Shown piece after piece: positions 49,462 to 56,591 of a DNA stretch of 64,000 nt (positions within the stretch are counted from its first letter, which is position 1; every line of letters begins with the position of its first letter). Below the pieces are notes generated by a model, which was not told the origin of the DNA, did not search any database, and saw only the letters and a list, made by a program, of their open reading frames with translations. The stretch lies in the NCBI GenBank assembly GCA_947365245.1, contig CANAWG010000005.1, positions 62,001 to 126,000 on the forward strand, written 5' to 3'. A program made the translations under genes and the position numbers. This DNA comes from an uncultured Oscillibacter sp. (GTDB taxonomy: Bacteria; Bacillota; Clostridia; Oscillospirales; Oscillospiraceae).

Positions 49462-50620
49462 ACTGACTGCTGTTGACGAAGCTCAGGAAGCTGTTGTAGT
49501 CGGCGAAGTAGTGGTGCTTCTGGTCCGTCCCCAGGGCGTAGTAGTAGTAGTCGCTGGAGGTGGGGTACAGCGCCGCGTTGATGGCGGCCATGCCGGGGTT
49601 GGCGATGGGCGTGGGGGGCAGTCCCGCGTATTTGCGCAGGTTGTAGGGGCTGTCCGTCTCCAGGTCGGCGCTGGTAATGGCCCCCTCGTGGTCCGGCAGG
49701 GCGTAGAGCAGCGCGGCGTCGATCTGGAGCATTCCGTAGGTGCCCCGCTTGTCCCCGGGGCCGTTGAGGCGGTTGTAGATGACGGAGGCGATCATGGCCT
49801 GGTCGCTGCCGTCGGTCTCCTTTTCAATGAGGGAGGCGATGGTGACAATCTCTTTCATCGTGCGGCCGGAGGACTCCAGCTCCTCCTGGATGTCCTCGCC
49901 CATCATCTTCTGCTCAAAGTTCCGGATCAGCCGCTCCAGAGCGCCCTGGGCGTTGTGGTTCACGTAGAACTCATAGGTGTCCGGGAAGAGATAGCCCTCC
50001 AGGCGGCTGATGTCCTGGGACTCGTTGTCGATAAACTCGTAGTTGAACTCCGCCGTCCTGGCGGCCTCCAGGAGATTTTCCTCCGTGTTGACGCCTTTCT
50101 CCGCCAGCAGGCGGATGGTCTGGGCGACGGTGTAGCCCTCGGGAATGGTGACGGTCACCGTCTCCGCGCTCATGCTGCCGGAGGCGCCGCGCATTCCGGA
50201 GATCAGGGCGTGGTAGTCCATGTCGTTGTTCAGCTGATAGGTGCCGATGCCGATCTCGTCCTCGGCCTTGATGATTTTGGCGAAGAGCTTGAAGAACCAC
50301 TTGTACTGGATCAGCTCCGCCTCCTGGAGCTTGTCCGCCACGGTGTCCAGGTCGTCCTCGGCGGTGATCTCCACCGTCGTCTCCGTCTTCGTGCCGCGGT
50401 TGAACGCGCACAGATCCGACGCCAGCAGCCAGCCCACGCCGGCCATGGTGGCCGAGGCGGCCACCACGATCAGCACGTAGAGAATCACCGCCAGCAGCGG
50501 GTTCATGCGCCGCCGCTTCCGGCGGCGGGTGTTCCTGTTCTCCTGGGGACGTCCCGCCTGGGCGTGGCGCACCTGCTCGGCGTCCCAGCTGGCGGTATCC
50601 CCGTTTTTGAAATCTGCCAT
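49451..50620 (-). CDS. mltG: Endolytic transglycosylase MltG
   Basis: Cleaves nascent peptidoglycan glycan strands near the membrane. 389 residues: cytosolic basic tail (NRNTRRRKRRRM), one membrane helix (about 42-65), a LysM-like region (VTIPEGYTVAQTIRLLAEKG) and the YceG catalytic part with IVTIASLIEKET (catalytic Glu), YNRL, LQIDAALLYAL, SPYNLRKYAGLPPTPIANPG. GGAGG precedes ATG 50620; an in-frame extension to 50731 has no such site. Confidence 0.94.
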   Translation of the reverse strand: MADFKNGDTASWDAEQVRHAQAGRPQENRNTRRRKRRRMNPLLAVILYVLIVVAASATMAGVGWLLASDLCAFNRGTKTETTVEITAEDDLDTVADKLQEAELIQYKWFFKLFAKIIKAEDEIGIGTYQLNNDMDYHALISGMRGASGSMSAETVTVTIPEGYTVAQTIRLLAEKGVNTEENLLEAARTAEFNYEFIDNESQDISRLEGYLFPDTYEFYVNHNAQGALERLIRNFEQKMMGEDIQEELESSGRTMKEIVTIASLIEKETDGSDQAMIASVIYNRLNGPGDKRGTYGMLQIDAALLYALPDHEGAITSADLETDSPYNLRKYAGLPPTPIANPGMAAINAALYPTSSDYYYYALGTDQKHHYFADYNSFLSFVNSSQYGG

Positions 50621-50716
50621 TGAAACCTCCATACCCGGCCCCGCCTTCACCGGGGCCGTCCATTCCTCACGTAAAATTATTTTTTCAATGGCCAGGCTCC
50701 CGCGGGAGCTCCGGCG

Positions 50717-50725
50717 CATAGAATA
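50717..50725 (+). promoter_or_regulatory. Possible sporulation (SigE/SigK-like) -10 element of the Cys-rich gene
   Basis: CATAGAATA fits the mother-cell -10 pattern CATAnnnTA about 30 bases before the ATG at 50755. No convincing -35 element was found, so this is tentative. Confidence 0.35.
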
Positions 50726-50754
50726 TCCCAAAGTCTTTAAGAGAGGTGTTTGAA

Positions 50755-50991
50755 ATGTGCTTTAACAACGGAAACAACAACTCCTGCCTGTGGATCATCA
50801 TCATCCTGGTCCTGTGCTGCTGCTGCGGCAACGGCTCCTGGGGCAATTCCTGGGGCGGCGGAAACTGGGGCGGCTCCTGCGGCTGCGGCAACTGGAACGG
50901 CTGCAACTGCGGCTGTGGCTGCAACTGCGGCTGTGGCTGCAACTGCGGCTGCAACTGCAACTGCAACAACTGCAACGACAACTGCTGCTGA
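50755..50991 (+). CDS. Cysteine-rich mini-protein, 22 Cys in 78 residues
   Basis: A 78-residue protein made almost wholly of Cys, Asn, Gly and Trp, apart from one hydrophobic run WIIIILVL ending in CCCC. The C-terminal half is a near-perfect alternation of Cys with Gly or Asn (C at every second position from 50 to 70). AGAGGTG lies six bases before ATG 50755, and a clean terminator follows. It resembles proteins loosely named chorion-class high-cysteine proteins in clostridial genomes. A structural coat or metal-binding role is inferred. Confidence 0.8.
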   Translation: MCFNNGNNNSCLWIIIILVLCCCCGNGSWGNSWGGGNWGGSCGCGNWNGCNCGCGCNCGCGCNCGCNCNCNNCNDNCC

Positions 50992-51002
50992 ATGCCGGGG
51001 AG

Positions 51003-51027
51003 ACGGGGCGCGAAAGCGCCTCGTTTT
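51003..51027 (+). terminator. Terminator of the Cys-rich gene
   Basis: Nine-base stem ACGGGGCGC with GCGCCTCGT closed by a GAAA tetraloop, followed by TTT. Confidence 0.75.
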
Positions 51028-51052
51028 CCGCCCCGCGGCGGGGACAGGCCCT

Positions 51053-51772
51053 CTACTTCCTCCGGCCGGACTGCCGCACATGGACCAAAAACAGCGGCAG
51101 CTTCATCATGCGGCCCAGCCGCCGGGGATCGCTGCACAGCCGGTAAAACCACTCCAGGCCGTGGTCCCGCCAAAATTTTGGGGCCCGCTTCACCGTGCCG
51201 GCGAATACGTCCAGACTGCCGCCCAGGCCGCAGAGGAGCTTCGCGCCGGTGGCAGGCCCGTTCTTCGCCATCCACAGCTCCTGCTTCGGCGCGCCCAGGC
51301 ACACGAACACCGCGTCTGCGCCGCTTTGGCGGATCTCCTCCACGATGGGCCCGTCCTCCTGGAAGTACCCGTTGTGAACGCCGGCGATCCGCAGTCCGGG
51401 ATACCGCTCTTTCAGACGCTCCGCCGCCGTCTCCGCCACGCCGGGCTTGGCCCCCAGCAGGTAGAGGGACAGCCCCTCCCCCGCCATGCTCTCCAGCAGC
51501 CGGGCGGCAAATTCGATGCCGGGCACCCGCTCCCGCAAGGGCGTGCCCAGCATGGCCGCGCCCTTGATGACGCCGATGCCGTCGGGCAGCACCAGCGCCG
51601 CGCCGTTGACAGCCTCCCGGGCCGCCGGGTTCTCCCGGCAGACCTCCACGATCTCCGGATTGGGCGTCACCACATAGTGGGTCCCCCCAGCGCGAAGCAG
51701 CTCGCGGCCTCGCTCCACGGCCTCGTCCAGCGTCAAATTGTCAAAGCCGACGCCCAGCACGTCCACGCGCAT
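51053..51772 (-). CDS. WecG/TagA/CpsF-family glycosyltransferase
   Basis: 239 residues; TagA-type enzymes add ManNAc from UDP-ManNAc onto undecaprenyl-PP-GlcNAc. Motifs: DVLGVGFDNLTLDEAVE, YVVTPNPEIVEVCRENP, LVLPDGIGVIKGAAMLG, ERVPGIEF, LYLLGAKPGV and VFVCLGAPKQELWM. ATG 51772 follows GAGGTGA. It stands apart from tagO and wecB in the window, but completes that pathway: TagO, WecB and TagA would make the disaccharide linkage unit. Confidence 0.92.
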   Translation of the reverse strand: MRVDVLGVGFDNLTLDEAVERGRELLRAGGTHYVVTPNPEIVEVCRENPAAREAVNGAALVLPDGIGVIKGAAMLGTPLRERVPGIEFAARLLESMAGEGLSLYLLGAKPGVAETAAERLKERYPGLRIAGVHNGYFQEDGPIVEEIRQSGADAVFVCLGAPKQELWMAKNGPATGAKLLCGLGGSLDVFAGTVKRAPKFWRDHGLEWFYRLCSDPRRLGRMMKLPLFLVHVRQSGRRK

Positions 51773-51923
51773 GGGATCACCTCGCATCCATACTCATACA
51801 GTTTGTAAGTATAGCATAGATGCCGGTAAAAAATCAAGAGGAACGCGGTGTACGTCCCTCTTTTTCTTCTCTCTGGCCTCCGGTGTCTCAGCGCACCCCC
51901 AAGCTTCGCAAGGAAAAGGGTGT

Positions 51924-52008
51924 GTGCGGGAAAAACCTCTGCGGGTTTTTCCTGCACGATTGAAATCAGCCCGCCCGAGGCGGCCGCTTTGGCCCGCGGC
52001 CAAAGCGG
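51924..52008. repeat. Two strong hairpins downstream of the tRNA-Cys gene
   Basis: A 14-bp stem at 51924-51937 with 51944-51957 (one G-T pair), and a perfect 11-bp stem CCGCTTTGGCC with GGCCAAAGCGG (51984-51994 / 51998-52008). The second one shares bases with the longer tRNA-end palindrome that follows. The surrounding 51773-52053 stretch holds no gene that I can support. Confidence 0.7.
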
Positions 52009-52066
52009 TGTCACCTCCAAAGAAAAAAGACGCCTCACGGCGTCTTTTTTCTTTGGAGGTGACACC
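52007..52066. repeat. Perfect 28-bp inverted repeat copying the tRNA-Cys 3' end
   Basis: Left arm 52007-52034, TCAC loop, right arm 52039-52066, every base paired. The right arm includes the last 13 nt of tRNA-Cys (acceptor strand, discriminator and CCA); the left arm is an inverted copy. The central AAAAAAGACGCC/GGCGTCTTTTTT part works as the tRNA terminator in either direction. Confidence 0.9.
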
Positions 52067-52128
52067 CGGATTTGAACCGGGGAATCAGGGTTTTGCAGAC
52101 CCTTGCCTTACCACTTGGCTATGTCACC
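52054..52128 (-). tRNA. tRNA-Cys (GCA)
   Basis: 75 nt, cloverleaf folds with acceptor GGTGACA/TGTCACC, anticodon GCA in CTGCAAA, T-loop GGTTTGAATCC, U at the discriminator position and encoded CCA. Separate promoter; the 3' end lies in a 28-bp palindrome. Confidence 0.96.
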
Positions 52129-52142
52129 GTCTCTGTACTATT

Positions 52143-52171
52143 ATTATATGCGTCTTTTCCGAAAAAGTCCA
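52143..52171 (-). promoter_or_regulatory. Promoter of tRNA-Cys
   Basis: Minus strand TGGACT, exactly 17 bases, TATAAT, ending 15 bases before the tRNA 5' end. Confidence 0.65.
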
Positions 52172-52190
52172 CACTTATTTTTTGAAATTG

Positions 52191-52219
52191 CGATTCCCAC
52201 ACAAACTGTGTGGGAATCG
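52191..52219 (-). terminator. Terminator-like hairpin after the tRNA Val-Asp-Phe-Gly array
   Basis: Perfect 13-bp stem with a three-base loop, just 3' of tRNA-Gly on the minus strand; the T tract is weak. Confidence 0.6.
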
Positions 52220-52223
52220 TATA

Positions 52224-52299
52224 TGGAGCGGGCAACGAGGCTCGAACTCGCTACCTCCACCTTGGCAAGGTGGCGCTCTACCAGATGAGCTATGCCCGC
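52224..52299 (-). tRNA. tRNA-Gly (GCC)
   Basis: 76 nt with acceptor GCGGGCA/TTGCCCGC-type pairing, anticodon GCC in CTTGCCAAG, T-arm GAGTTCGAGCCTC and encoded CCA. Last of the four-gene array. Confidence 0.97.
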
Positions 52300-52304
52300 G
52301 TAAA

Positions 52305-52380
52305 TGGTGCCCAGAGCCGGAATCGAACCAGCGACACGTGGATTTTCAGTCCACTGCTCTACCAACTGAGCTATCTGGGC
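52305..52380 (-). tRNA. tRNA-Phe (GAA)
   Basis: 76 nt, anticodon GAA in ACTGAAAAT, T-arm GGTTCGATTCC, encoded CCA; five bases from tRNA-Gly. Confidence 0.97.
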
Positions 52381-52464
52381 GAATCTTTTTCCGCGCCAAA
52401 AAGGCGCGGCGGGGAATTGCAACCCCGGAGGGACCCACGGAATCCTCTCAGATCCCGTGGGATA

Positions 52465-52541
52465 TGGCGACCCGGAACGGGCTCGAACCGTCGACCTCTA
52501 GCGTGACAGGCTAGCGTTCTAACCAACTGAACTACCGGGCC
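52465..52541 (-). tRNA. tRNA-Asp (GTC)
   Basis: 77 nt, acceptor GGCCCGG with CCGGGTC (one G-T pair), anticodon GTC in CTGTCAC, encoded CCA. The 84 bases to tRNA-Phe contain small hairpins, for example CCGCGCC/GGCGCGG. Confidence 0.97.
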
Positions 52542-52551
52542 ATCGAAACCA

Positions 52552-52628
52552 TGGTGGGAACAACTGGACTCGAACCAGTGACCCCCTGCTTGTAAGGCAG
52601 GTGCTCTAACCAGCTGAGCTATGCTCCC
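52552..52628 (-). tRNA. tRNA-Val (TAC)
   Basis: 77 nt, anticodon TAC in CTTACAA, acceptor GGGAGCA/TGTTCCC, T-arm GGTTCGAGTCC, encoded CCA. First gene of the array. Confidence 0.97.
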
Positions 52629-52660
52629 GGCTCGCCGCCTTTTGTCAGACGGCAAGAGTT

Positions 52661-52689
52661 ATTATACGCAAAGGCCCCCATCCTGTCAA
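52661..52689 (-). promoter_or_regulatory. Consensus promoter of the tRNA array
   Basis: Minus strand TTGACA, exactly 17 bases, TATAAT: a perfect consensus, 33 bases ahead of tRNA-Val. Confidence 0.92.
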
Positions 52690-52707
52690 CCCAATTTTAC
52701 GAAATTT

Positions 52708-53598
52708 TCAAAATTTTTTCCGCATCCCCGCCAGCAGTGCCTCCAGCTCCTCTCTGGTAAACGTCTGCACATTGTCGCAGAACCGGCAGGTCAGCTCCGC
52801 GCCGCCCTGCTGGTCGATGATGCCCTTCAGCTCCTCCGGGCCCAGGCTGATCAGCGCCCGCTCCATCCGGTCCCGGCTGCAGTCGCAGCGGTAGGCGATG
52901 GGCGTGCGCTCCAAAATCTCCAGCTCAAAGTCGGACAGCACCCGCCGCAGCATCTCCTCCGGCGCGGCGCTGCCGCTGAGAAGCCCCGTCACGGACCCGG
53001 CGGCCATCACGCCGCCCTCCACCTTGGAGATGACGTCCTCCCCCGCCCCGGGCAGCAGCTGGATCAGGTATCCTCCCGCCGCCAGGACGCTCTGGTCCCG
53101 GTCCACCAGCACCCCCAGGCCGCAGGCCGTGGGAATCTGCTCAGACTCCACAAAGTACGCCGCCAAATCCTCGGCGATCTCGCCCCCCAGCAGCCCCACG
53201 CTGCCCACATAAGGATCCTTCATGTGCAGGTCCCGGATGACGGTCAAGGTGCCCTCACCGCCCACGGCGGCGCCCACGTCCAGCTTCCCGTCGGGCCGCA
53301 GGGGGATATCCACCGCGGGGTTGTCCACGGTGCCCCGGACGTTGCCCTGGTTGTCGGATACCGCCAGCAAAATGCCTAAGGGTCCGCCGCCCTGGATACG
53401 CAGGGTGAGACTGGCCCCGTCCTCTTTCAACGCGTTGCCCATCATGGAAGCCGCCGCCAGCGTCCGCCCCAGGGCCGCCGTGGCCACCGGCAGCGTTCTG
53501 TGGATCTGCCGCGCCCGCTCCGTCAGCTCCCGGGTGGAGACCGCCACGGCCTTTACCATCCCGTCCTTTGTGATTGCCCGTACCAGCTCGTCAGCCAT
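52708..53598 (-). CDS. hslO: Redox-regulated chaperone Hsp33
   Basis: Holdase activated by oxidative unfolding. 296 residues: LVRAITKDGMVKAVAVSTRE, ALGRTLAAASMMG, LRIQGGGPLGILLAVSD, VDNPAVDIPLRPDGKLDVG, and the C-terminal zinc switch CDC and CRFC (C-x-C and C-x2-C about 30 residues apart). AAAGGAG before ATG 53598. The second MITE-like repeat lies directly upstream, between it and the methyltransferase gene. Confidence 0.96.
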   Translation of the reverse strand: MADELVRAITKDGMVKAVAVSTRELTERARQIHRTLPVATAALGRTLAAASMMGNALKEDGASLTLRIQGGGPLGILLAVSDNQGNVRGTVDNPAVDIPLRPDGKLDVGAAVGGEGTLTVIRDLHMKDPYVGSVGLLGGEIAEDLAAYFVESEQIPTACGLGVLVDRDQSVLAAGGYLIQLLPGAGEDVISKVEGGVMAAGSVTGLLSGSAAPEEMLRRVLSDFELEILERTPIAYRCDCSRDRMERALISLGPEELKGIIDQQGGAELTCRFCDNVQTFTREELEALLAGMRKKF

Positions 53599-53635
53599 GA
53601 AGTATAACTCCTTTACAGTTATTGCTGTTCCTCAA

Positions 53636-53795
53636 GGAAGTACTAATTAAATCAGCGTGCGTAGATTTGCGTCAGAAATTGTCGCCGGCAAGGAAGAAAA
53701 CCGCAGGAATCCTTTGTGACTTTCAAGATTTTCCGGCGCTGTCCAGCGGGAATTTATGACGTGAAGATGCGTGCGAGGATTTATTCAGCGGTTCC
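53636..53795. repeat. MITE-like intergenic repeat, copy 2
   Basis: 160 bp. Ends GGAAGTACTAATTAAATC and ATTTATTCAGCGGTTCC are imperfect inverted repeats. The interior (AGATTTGCGTCAGAAATT, GGAATCCTTTGTG, TTCAAGATTTT, GACGTGAAGATGCGTGC) matches the minus strand of copy 1 closely, so the two are in opposite orientation. The element overlaps the last 73 nt of the methyltransferase gene at 53723. Confidence 0.87.
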
Positions 53796-54532
53796 TTAAA
53801 GCACCGCACCGTCCAGCGGTCCTCATCCGCCGCCGGCGGGCGGAGGGAGAGGTCCCCGGTGATGGAGGCCGAGGCGAAGCCGGCCTCCGCCAGATACTGC
53901 CGCAGCTCCTCCGCCTCCCAGGCCCGCTCCCGGTGCTCCTCGAAGTCCCGCTCCCAGGTCCCGTCCGCCCGCAGATGGAACAGATCCACCTGATAGGTGC
54001 AGATCTTCGTCTTTTCGGAGAAGAATGTCCGCCATACACAGAAGCTCTCCTCCGTCTCGTCCATATACATCTGCCCGTCCATTCGCCGCAGCTTGTGGGG
54101 GGTGTTCACGTCAAAGATGAACTGCCCGCCGGGCCGCAGCCAGCGGTACACCCGCCGGAAAGTCTCCCGCAGGTCCCGACTCCTGGTCAAATAGTTCAGA
54201 GAGTCCAGGGTGGAGACCGCCGCGTCCACCGGCTCCATCAGCCGCAGGCGGGGCATGGCCTGGAGGAGAAACAGCGGCGCTGACGCCAGCCCCTCCGCCT
54301 TGGCCGCTGCCTGGGTCAGCATCTCCTCCGAGCCGTCCGCGGCGACGACCTTGTACCCCCGCTCCGCCAGGAGACAGGCGATGGTGCCGGTGCCGCAGGC
54401 CAGATCCAGCACGCTCTCCACCGGAAACGGGCTCTTCCGGAAGAGCCGCTCCAGAAAGTCCGCCCGCCGCCGGTAGGCCCCGTCGGCCATCAGCCCATCG
54501 TAGCTGGAGGCCAGGGCGCCGTAGCCCCTCAC
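53723..54532 (-). CDS. SAM-dependent methyltransferase, C-terminus encoded by the repeat
   Basis: 269-residue class I methyltransferase: VLDLACGTGTIACLLAERG (motif I), VVAADGSEEML (motif II), DAAVSTLDSLNYL, WLRPGGQFIFDVNTP. The substrate is unknown. GTG 54532 overlaps the yerC stop. About the last 24 residues (KSSHASSRHKFPLDSAGKS and stop) are read from repeat copy 2, so the original C-terminus was probably replaced when the element arrived. It belongs to a yerC-methyltransferase pair. Confidence 0.87.
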   Translation of the reverse strand: MRGYGALASSYDGLMADGAYRRRADFLERLFRKSPFPVESVLDLACGTGTIACLLAERGYKVVAADGSEEMLTQAAAKAEGLASAPLFLLQAMPRLRLMEPVDAAVSTLDSLNYLTRSRDLRETFRRVYRWLRPGGQFIFDVNTPHKLRRMDGQMYMDETEESFCVWRTFFSEKTKICTYQVDLFHLRADGTWERDFEEHRERAWEAEELRQYLAEAGFASASITGDLSLRPPAADEDRWTVRCFKEPLNKSSHASSRHKFPLDSAGKS

Positions 54533-54819
54533 CGCTTCTTCATCCGGGCGAACACTTTCTCGTATCCCCCCGCGCCGTAGCTCAAAGAGCGGTTCACCCG
54601 GCTGATGGTGGCGCTGGAGGCCCCGGTGCGCTCCAGAATATCGTTGTAGATCATGCCATCGTCCAGCAGCGACGCCACCTCGAACCGCTGCTCCATGGAC
54701 CGGAGCTCAGACACGGTGCACAGGTCCTGAAAAAAGTCGTAGCACTCCTGTTCGTCCTTCAGCTGCAAAATGGCCTTGTACAGCAGGTCGCTCTTTTCCT
54801 TCTTGCCGATCTTGACCAT
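54529..54819 (-). CDS. YerC/YecD-family TrpR-like DNA-binding protein
   Basis: 96 residues with the TrpR/YerC fold: LYKAILQLKDEQECYDFFQD, LCTVSELRSMEQRFEVASLL and the helix-turn-helix DILERTGASSATISRVNRSL. Members are small regulators of unknown ligand; the Bacillus name is YerC. GGAGGG lies ten bases before ATG 54819. The stop overlaps the methyltransferase GTG start. Confidence 0.92.
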   Translation of the reverse strand: MVKIGKKEKSDLLYKAILQLKDEQECYDFFQDLCTVSELRSMEQRFEVASLLDDGMIYNDILERTGASSATISRVNRSLSYGAGGYEKVFARMKKR

Positions 54820-54894
54820 AGTATGGTACCCTCCACGCCCTTGTTTTCCCGGGGAGCGCGCCGTCCGCCGGCGGCTTTCCCCGCTGTCCGTTAT

Positions 54895-54923
54895 ATTTTA
54901 GCACTTCATTGCGTGAAAGTAAA
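54895..54923 (-). promoter_or_regulatory. Promoter of the yerC-methyltransferase pair
   Basis: Minus strand TTTACT, exactly 17 bases, TAAAAT. Confidence 0.6.
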
Positions 54924-54991
54924 GAGGGAGGGCGTAAAATTTTCCCCGCCGCCGCACCACCCCCTGTCCCCCTCCATAGGCTGGATAAACA

Positions 54992-55155
54992 AGAACCTGT
55001 ATTCACAACCGGGGAATGCCGGATGGACGAGAGATTTTGCTGTCCTGCAAGGCAAAAAATCGCGGAAATACTTTGTGTATTGCAAGATTTTTTAACGTGG
55101 CAGGGCGGCAAAAGATCCGTCCAGACGGTGTTCAACGGCCGTGAATACAGGTTCT
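54992..55155. repeat. MITE-like intergenic repeat, copy 3
   Basis: 164 bp with perfect 15-bp terminal inverted repeats AGAACCTGTATTCAC and GTGAATACAGGTTCT. The interior GGCAAGGCAAAAAATCGCGG, ACTTTGTGTATTGCAAGA and TTTTTTAACG matches copies 1 and 2, but the ends differ in sequence, so it is a subfamily. Same orientation as copy 2. It sits just upstream of the DUF3298 gene. Confidence 0.87.
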
Positions 55156-55185
55156 AACATGAGCGGATGGAAAGGAGCGGCGGAG

Positions 55186-55896
55186 ATGGCGCGAGAGAGC
55201 CTTGCGGAGCTGCGGACGGAGCCCTTTGCGGCGGAGCGGGAGTGGACGGTGGAGGACATCCCCGTGCTGACGGCCTCGGTGGCCGTCCCAAGGCCGGTGC
55301 CGGCGGAGGACCGGGTCTCCCGGCGCATCCACCGGTACTACCAGCTCCAGTGCCGCGCCTACCTCCGCTACTGCGAGCGCTGGCTTTTGCCCCAGGCGCA
55401 GGCGGCCTGCCGGGCGGCCCTGGAGATCAGCGCGCCCATCCCCTGCCTGCGGGCGGAGCTCAAGTACCAGGTGACCTACAATCAGGGCGGTCTGTGGAGC
55501 CTGTACACCCAGTCCCGGGAGACGGCGGTGTCCGGCCCCGCCCTGCTGACCCGCCGGGGGGACACCTGGGACTTAAGCGGCGGCTACCCCGTGGAGCTGT
55601 CCGCCTTTTTCCCGCCCCGCAGCGGCTGGAGAAAGCAGCTGCTGGCCCTGGCGGCGGAGGAGATCGAGCGCCAGGAGCGGGCCGGGATCTCCCAATACCA
55701 CGAGGGCTGGCGGCGGGCCCTGCGCCGGCGGTTCAACCCCCAGAACTACTACCTGACATCGGAGGGGCTGACCTTTTTCTTCCCCATGTACGCCATCGCC
55801 CCCGCCGCGGAGGGGATCCCCGTCTTCACCATGCCCTACGGGGCGGAATCCCTCCGGCTGCCGGAGGGATTTGAAACACCGGCGGAGACAGAGTGA
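55186..55896 (+). CDS. DUF3298 (RsiV-like C-terminal domain) protein
   Basis: 236 residues without signal peptide or membrane segment. The C-terminal part carries DUF3298 motifs as in RsiV, the lysozyme-binding anti-sigma factor: NQGGLWSLYTQSRETAVSG, DTWDLSGGYPVELSAFFPP, NYYLTSEGLTFFFPMYAIAP and GIPVFTMPYGAESLRLP. Since nothing exports it, a cytosolic role is likely, which is odd for the domain. ATG 55186 is eight bases from AAAGGAG; upstream in-frame ATGs (55141, 55159) lie at or beside the end of the repeat and lack such a site. Confidence 0.78.
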   Translation: MARESLAELRTEPFAAEREWTVEDIPVLTASVAVPRPVPAEDRVSRRIHRYYQLQCRAYLRYCERWLLPQAQAACRAALEISAPIPCLRAELKYQVTYNQGGLWSLYTQSRETAVSGPALLTRRGDTWDLSGGYPVELSAFFPPRSGWRKQLLALAAEEIERQERAGISQYHEGWRRALRRRFNPQNYYLTSEGLTFFFPMYAIAPAAEGIPVFTMPYGAESLRLPEGFETPAETE

Positions 55897-55900
55897 ACCA

Positions 55901-55930
55901 AAGGGCCGGGAGCATCAGCTCCCGGCCCCT
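55901..55930. terminator. Hairpin between the DUF3298 gene and upp
   Basis: Perfect 11-bp stem GGGCCGGGAGC with GCTCCCGGCCC and ATCA loop. T tracts are weak on both sides. Confidence 0.6.
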
Positions 55931-55940
55931 TGTCGCTTCT

Positions 55941-56576
55941 TTACTTCGTTCCGAAGATCCGGTCCCCGGCGTCGCCCAGGCCCGGCACGATATAACCCTT
56001 CTCGTTGAGCTTCTCATCCACCGCGCCGCAGTAGATGTCCACGTCCGGATGCTCCTTTTGGATGCGGTCAATGCCCTCCGGGGCGGCCACCAGGACCATG
56101 AGCTTGATGCTGCCGTGACACCCCCGGTTCTTCAGCTCCGTCAGGGCGGCGGAGGCGCTTCCGCCGGTGGCCAGCATGGGGTCCACCACCAGAATATCCC
56201 TGTCCGTCACGTCCTTGGGAAGCTTGCAGAAGTAGACATGAGGCTCCAGTGTCTCCTCGTCCCGGAACATGCCGATGTGGCCCACCCGGGCGGAGGGTAC
56301 CATCCGCAGCACGCCGTCCACCAGCCCAAGACCCGCCCGCAGGATGGGCACCACGGCGAACTTCTTGCCTTTCAGCACGGGAGCGGTGGTCTTGCAGATG
56401 GGGGTCTCCACCTCCCGCTCCGTCAGGGGCAGGTCCCGGGTGGCCTCGTAGGTGATCAGCATCCCGATCTCGCTGACCAGCTCCCGGAAGTCCTTGACGC
56501 TGGTGTTCTTATCCCGCAGAATGGTCAGCTTGTGGGCCACCAGCGGGTGGTCCATGACGTGTACTTTGCCGCTCAT
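55941..56576 (-). CDS. upp: Uracil phosphoribosyltransferase
   Basis: Salvages uracil with PRPP to UMP. 211 residues: [59 protein letters not shown] and the PRPP-binding loop [16 protein letters not shown], then [27 protein letters not shown] precedes ATG 56576. Length and motifs are normal. Confidence 0.97.
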   Translation of the reverse strand: MSGKVHVMDHPLVAHKLTILRDKNTSVKDFRELVSEIGMLITYEATRDLPLTEREVETPICKTTAPVLKGKKFAVVPILRAGLGLVDGVLRMVPSARVGHIGMFRDEETLEPHVYFCKLPKDVTDRDILVVDPMLATGGSASAALTELKNRGCHGSIKLMVLVAAPEGIDRIQKEHPDVDIYCGAVDEKLNEKGYIVPGLGDAGDRIFGTK

Positions 56577-56591
56577 ACGAATCTCTCCTTT

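Noticed and set aside
50870-50980. CRISPR-like short repeats
   Set aside because: The repeated GGCTGCAACTGC units are codons of the Cys-rich protein, with no constant repeat/spacer pattern.
51738-52514. Plus-strand frame through the tRNA array with phrases such as TPGFEPGNQGFADPCLTTW
   Set aside because: This is the familiar translation of antisense tRNA sequence, often mis-annotated as a protein.
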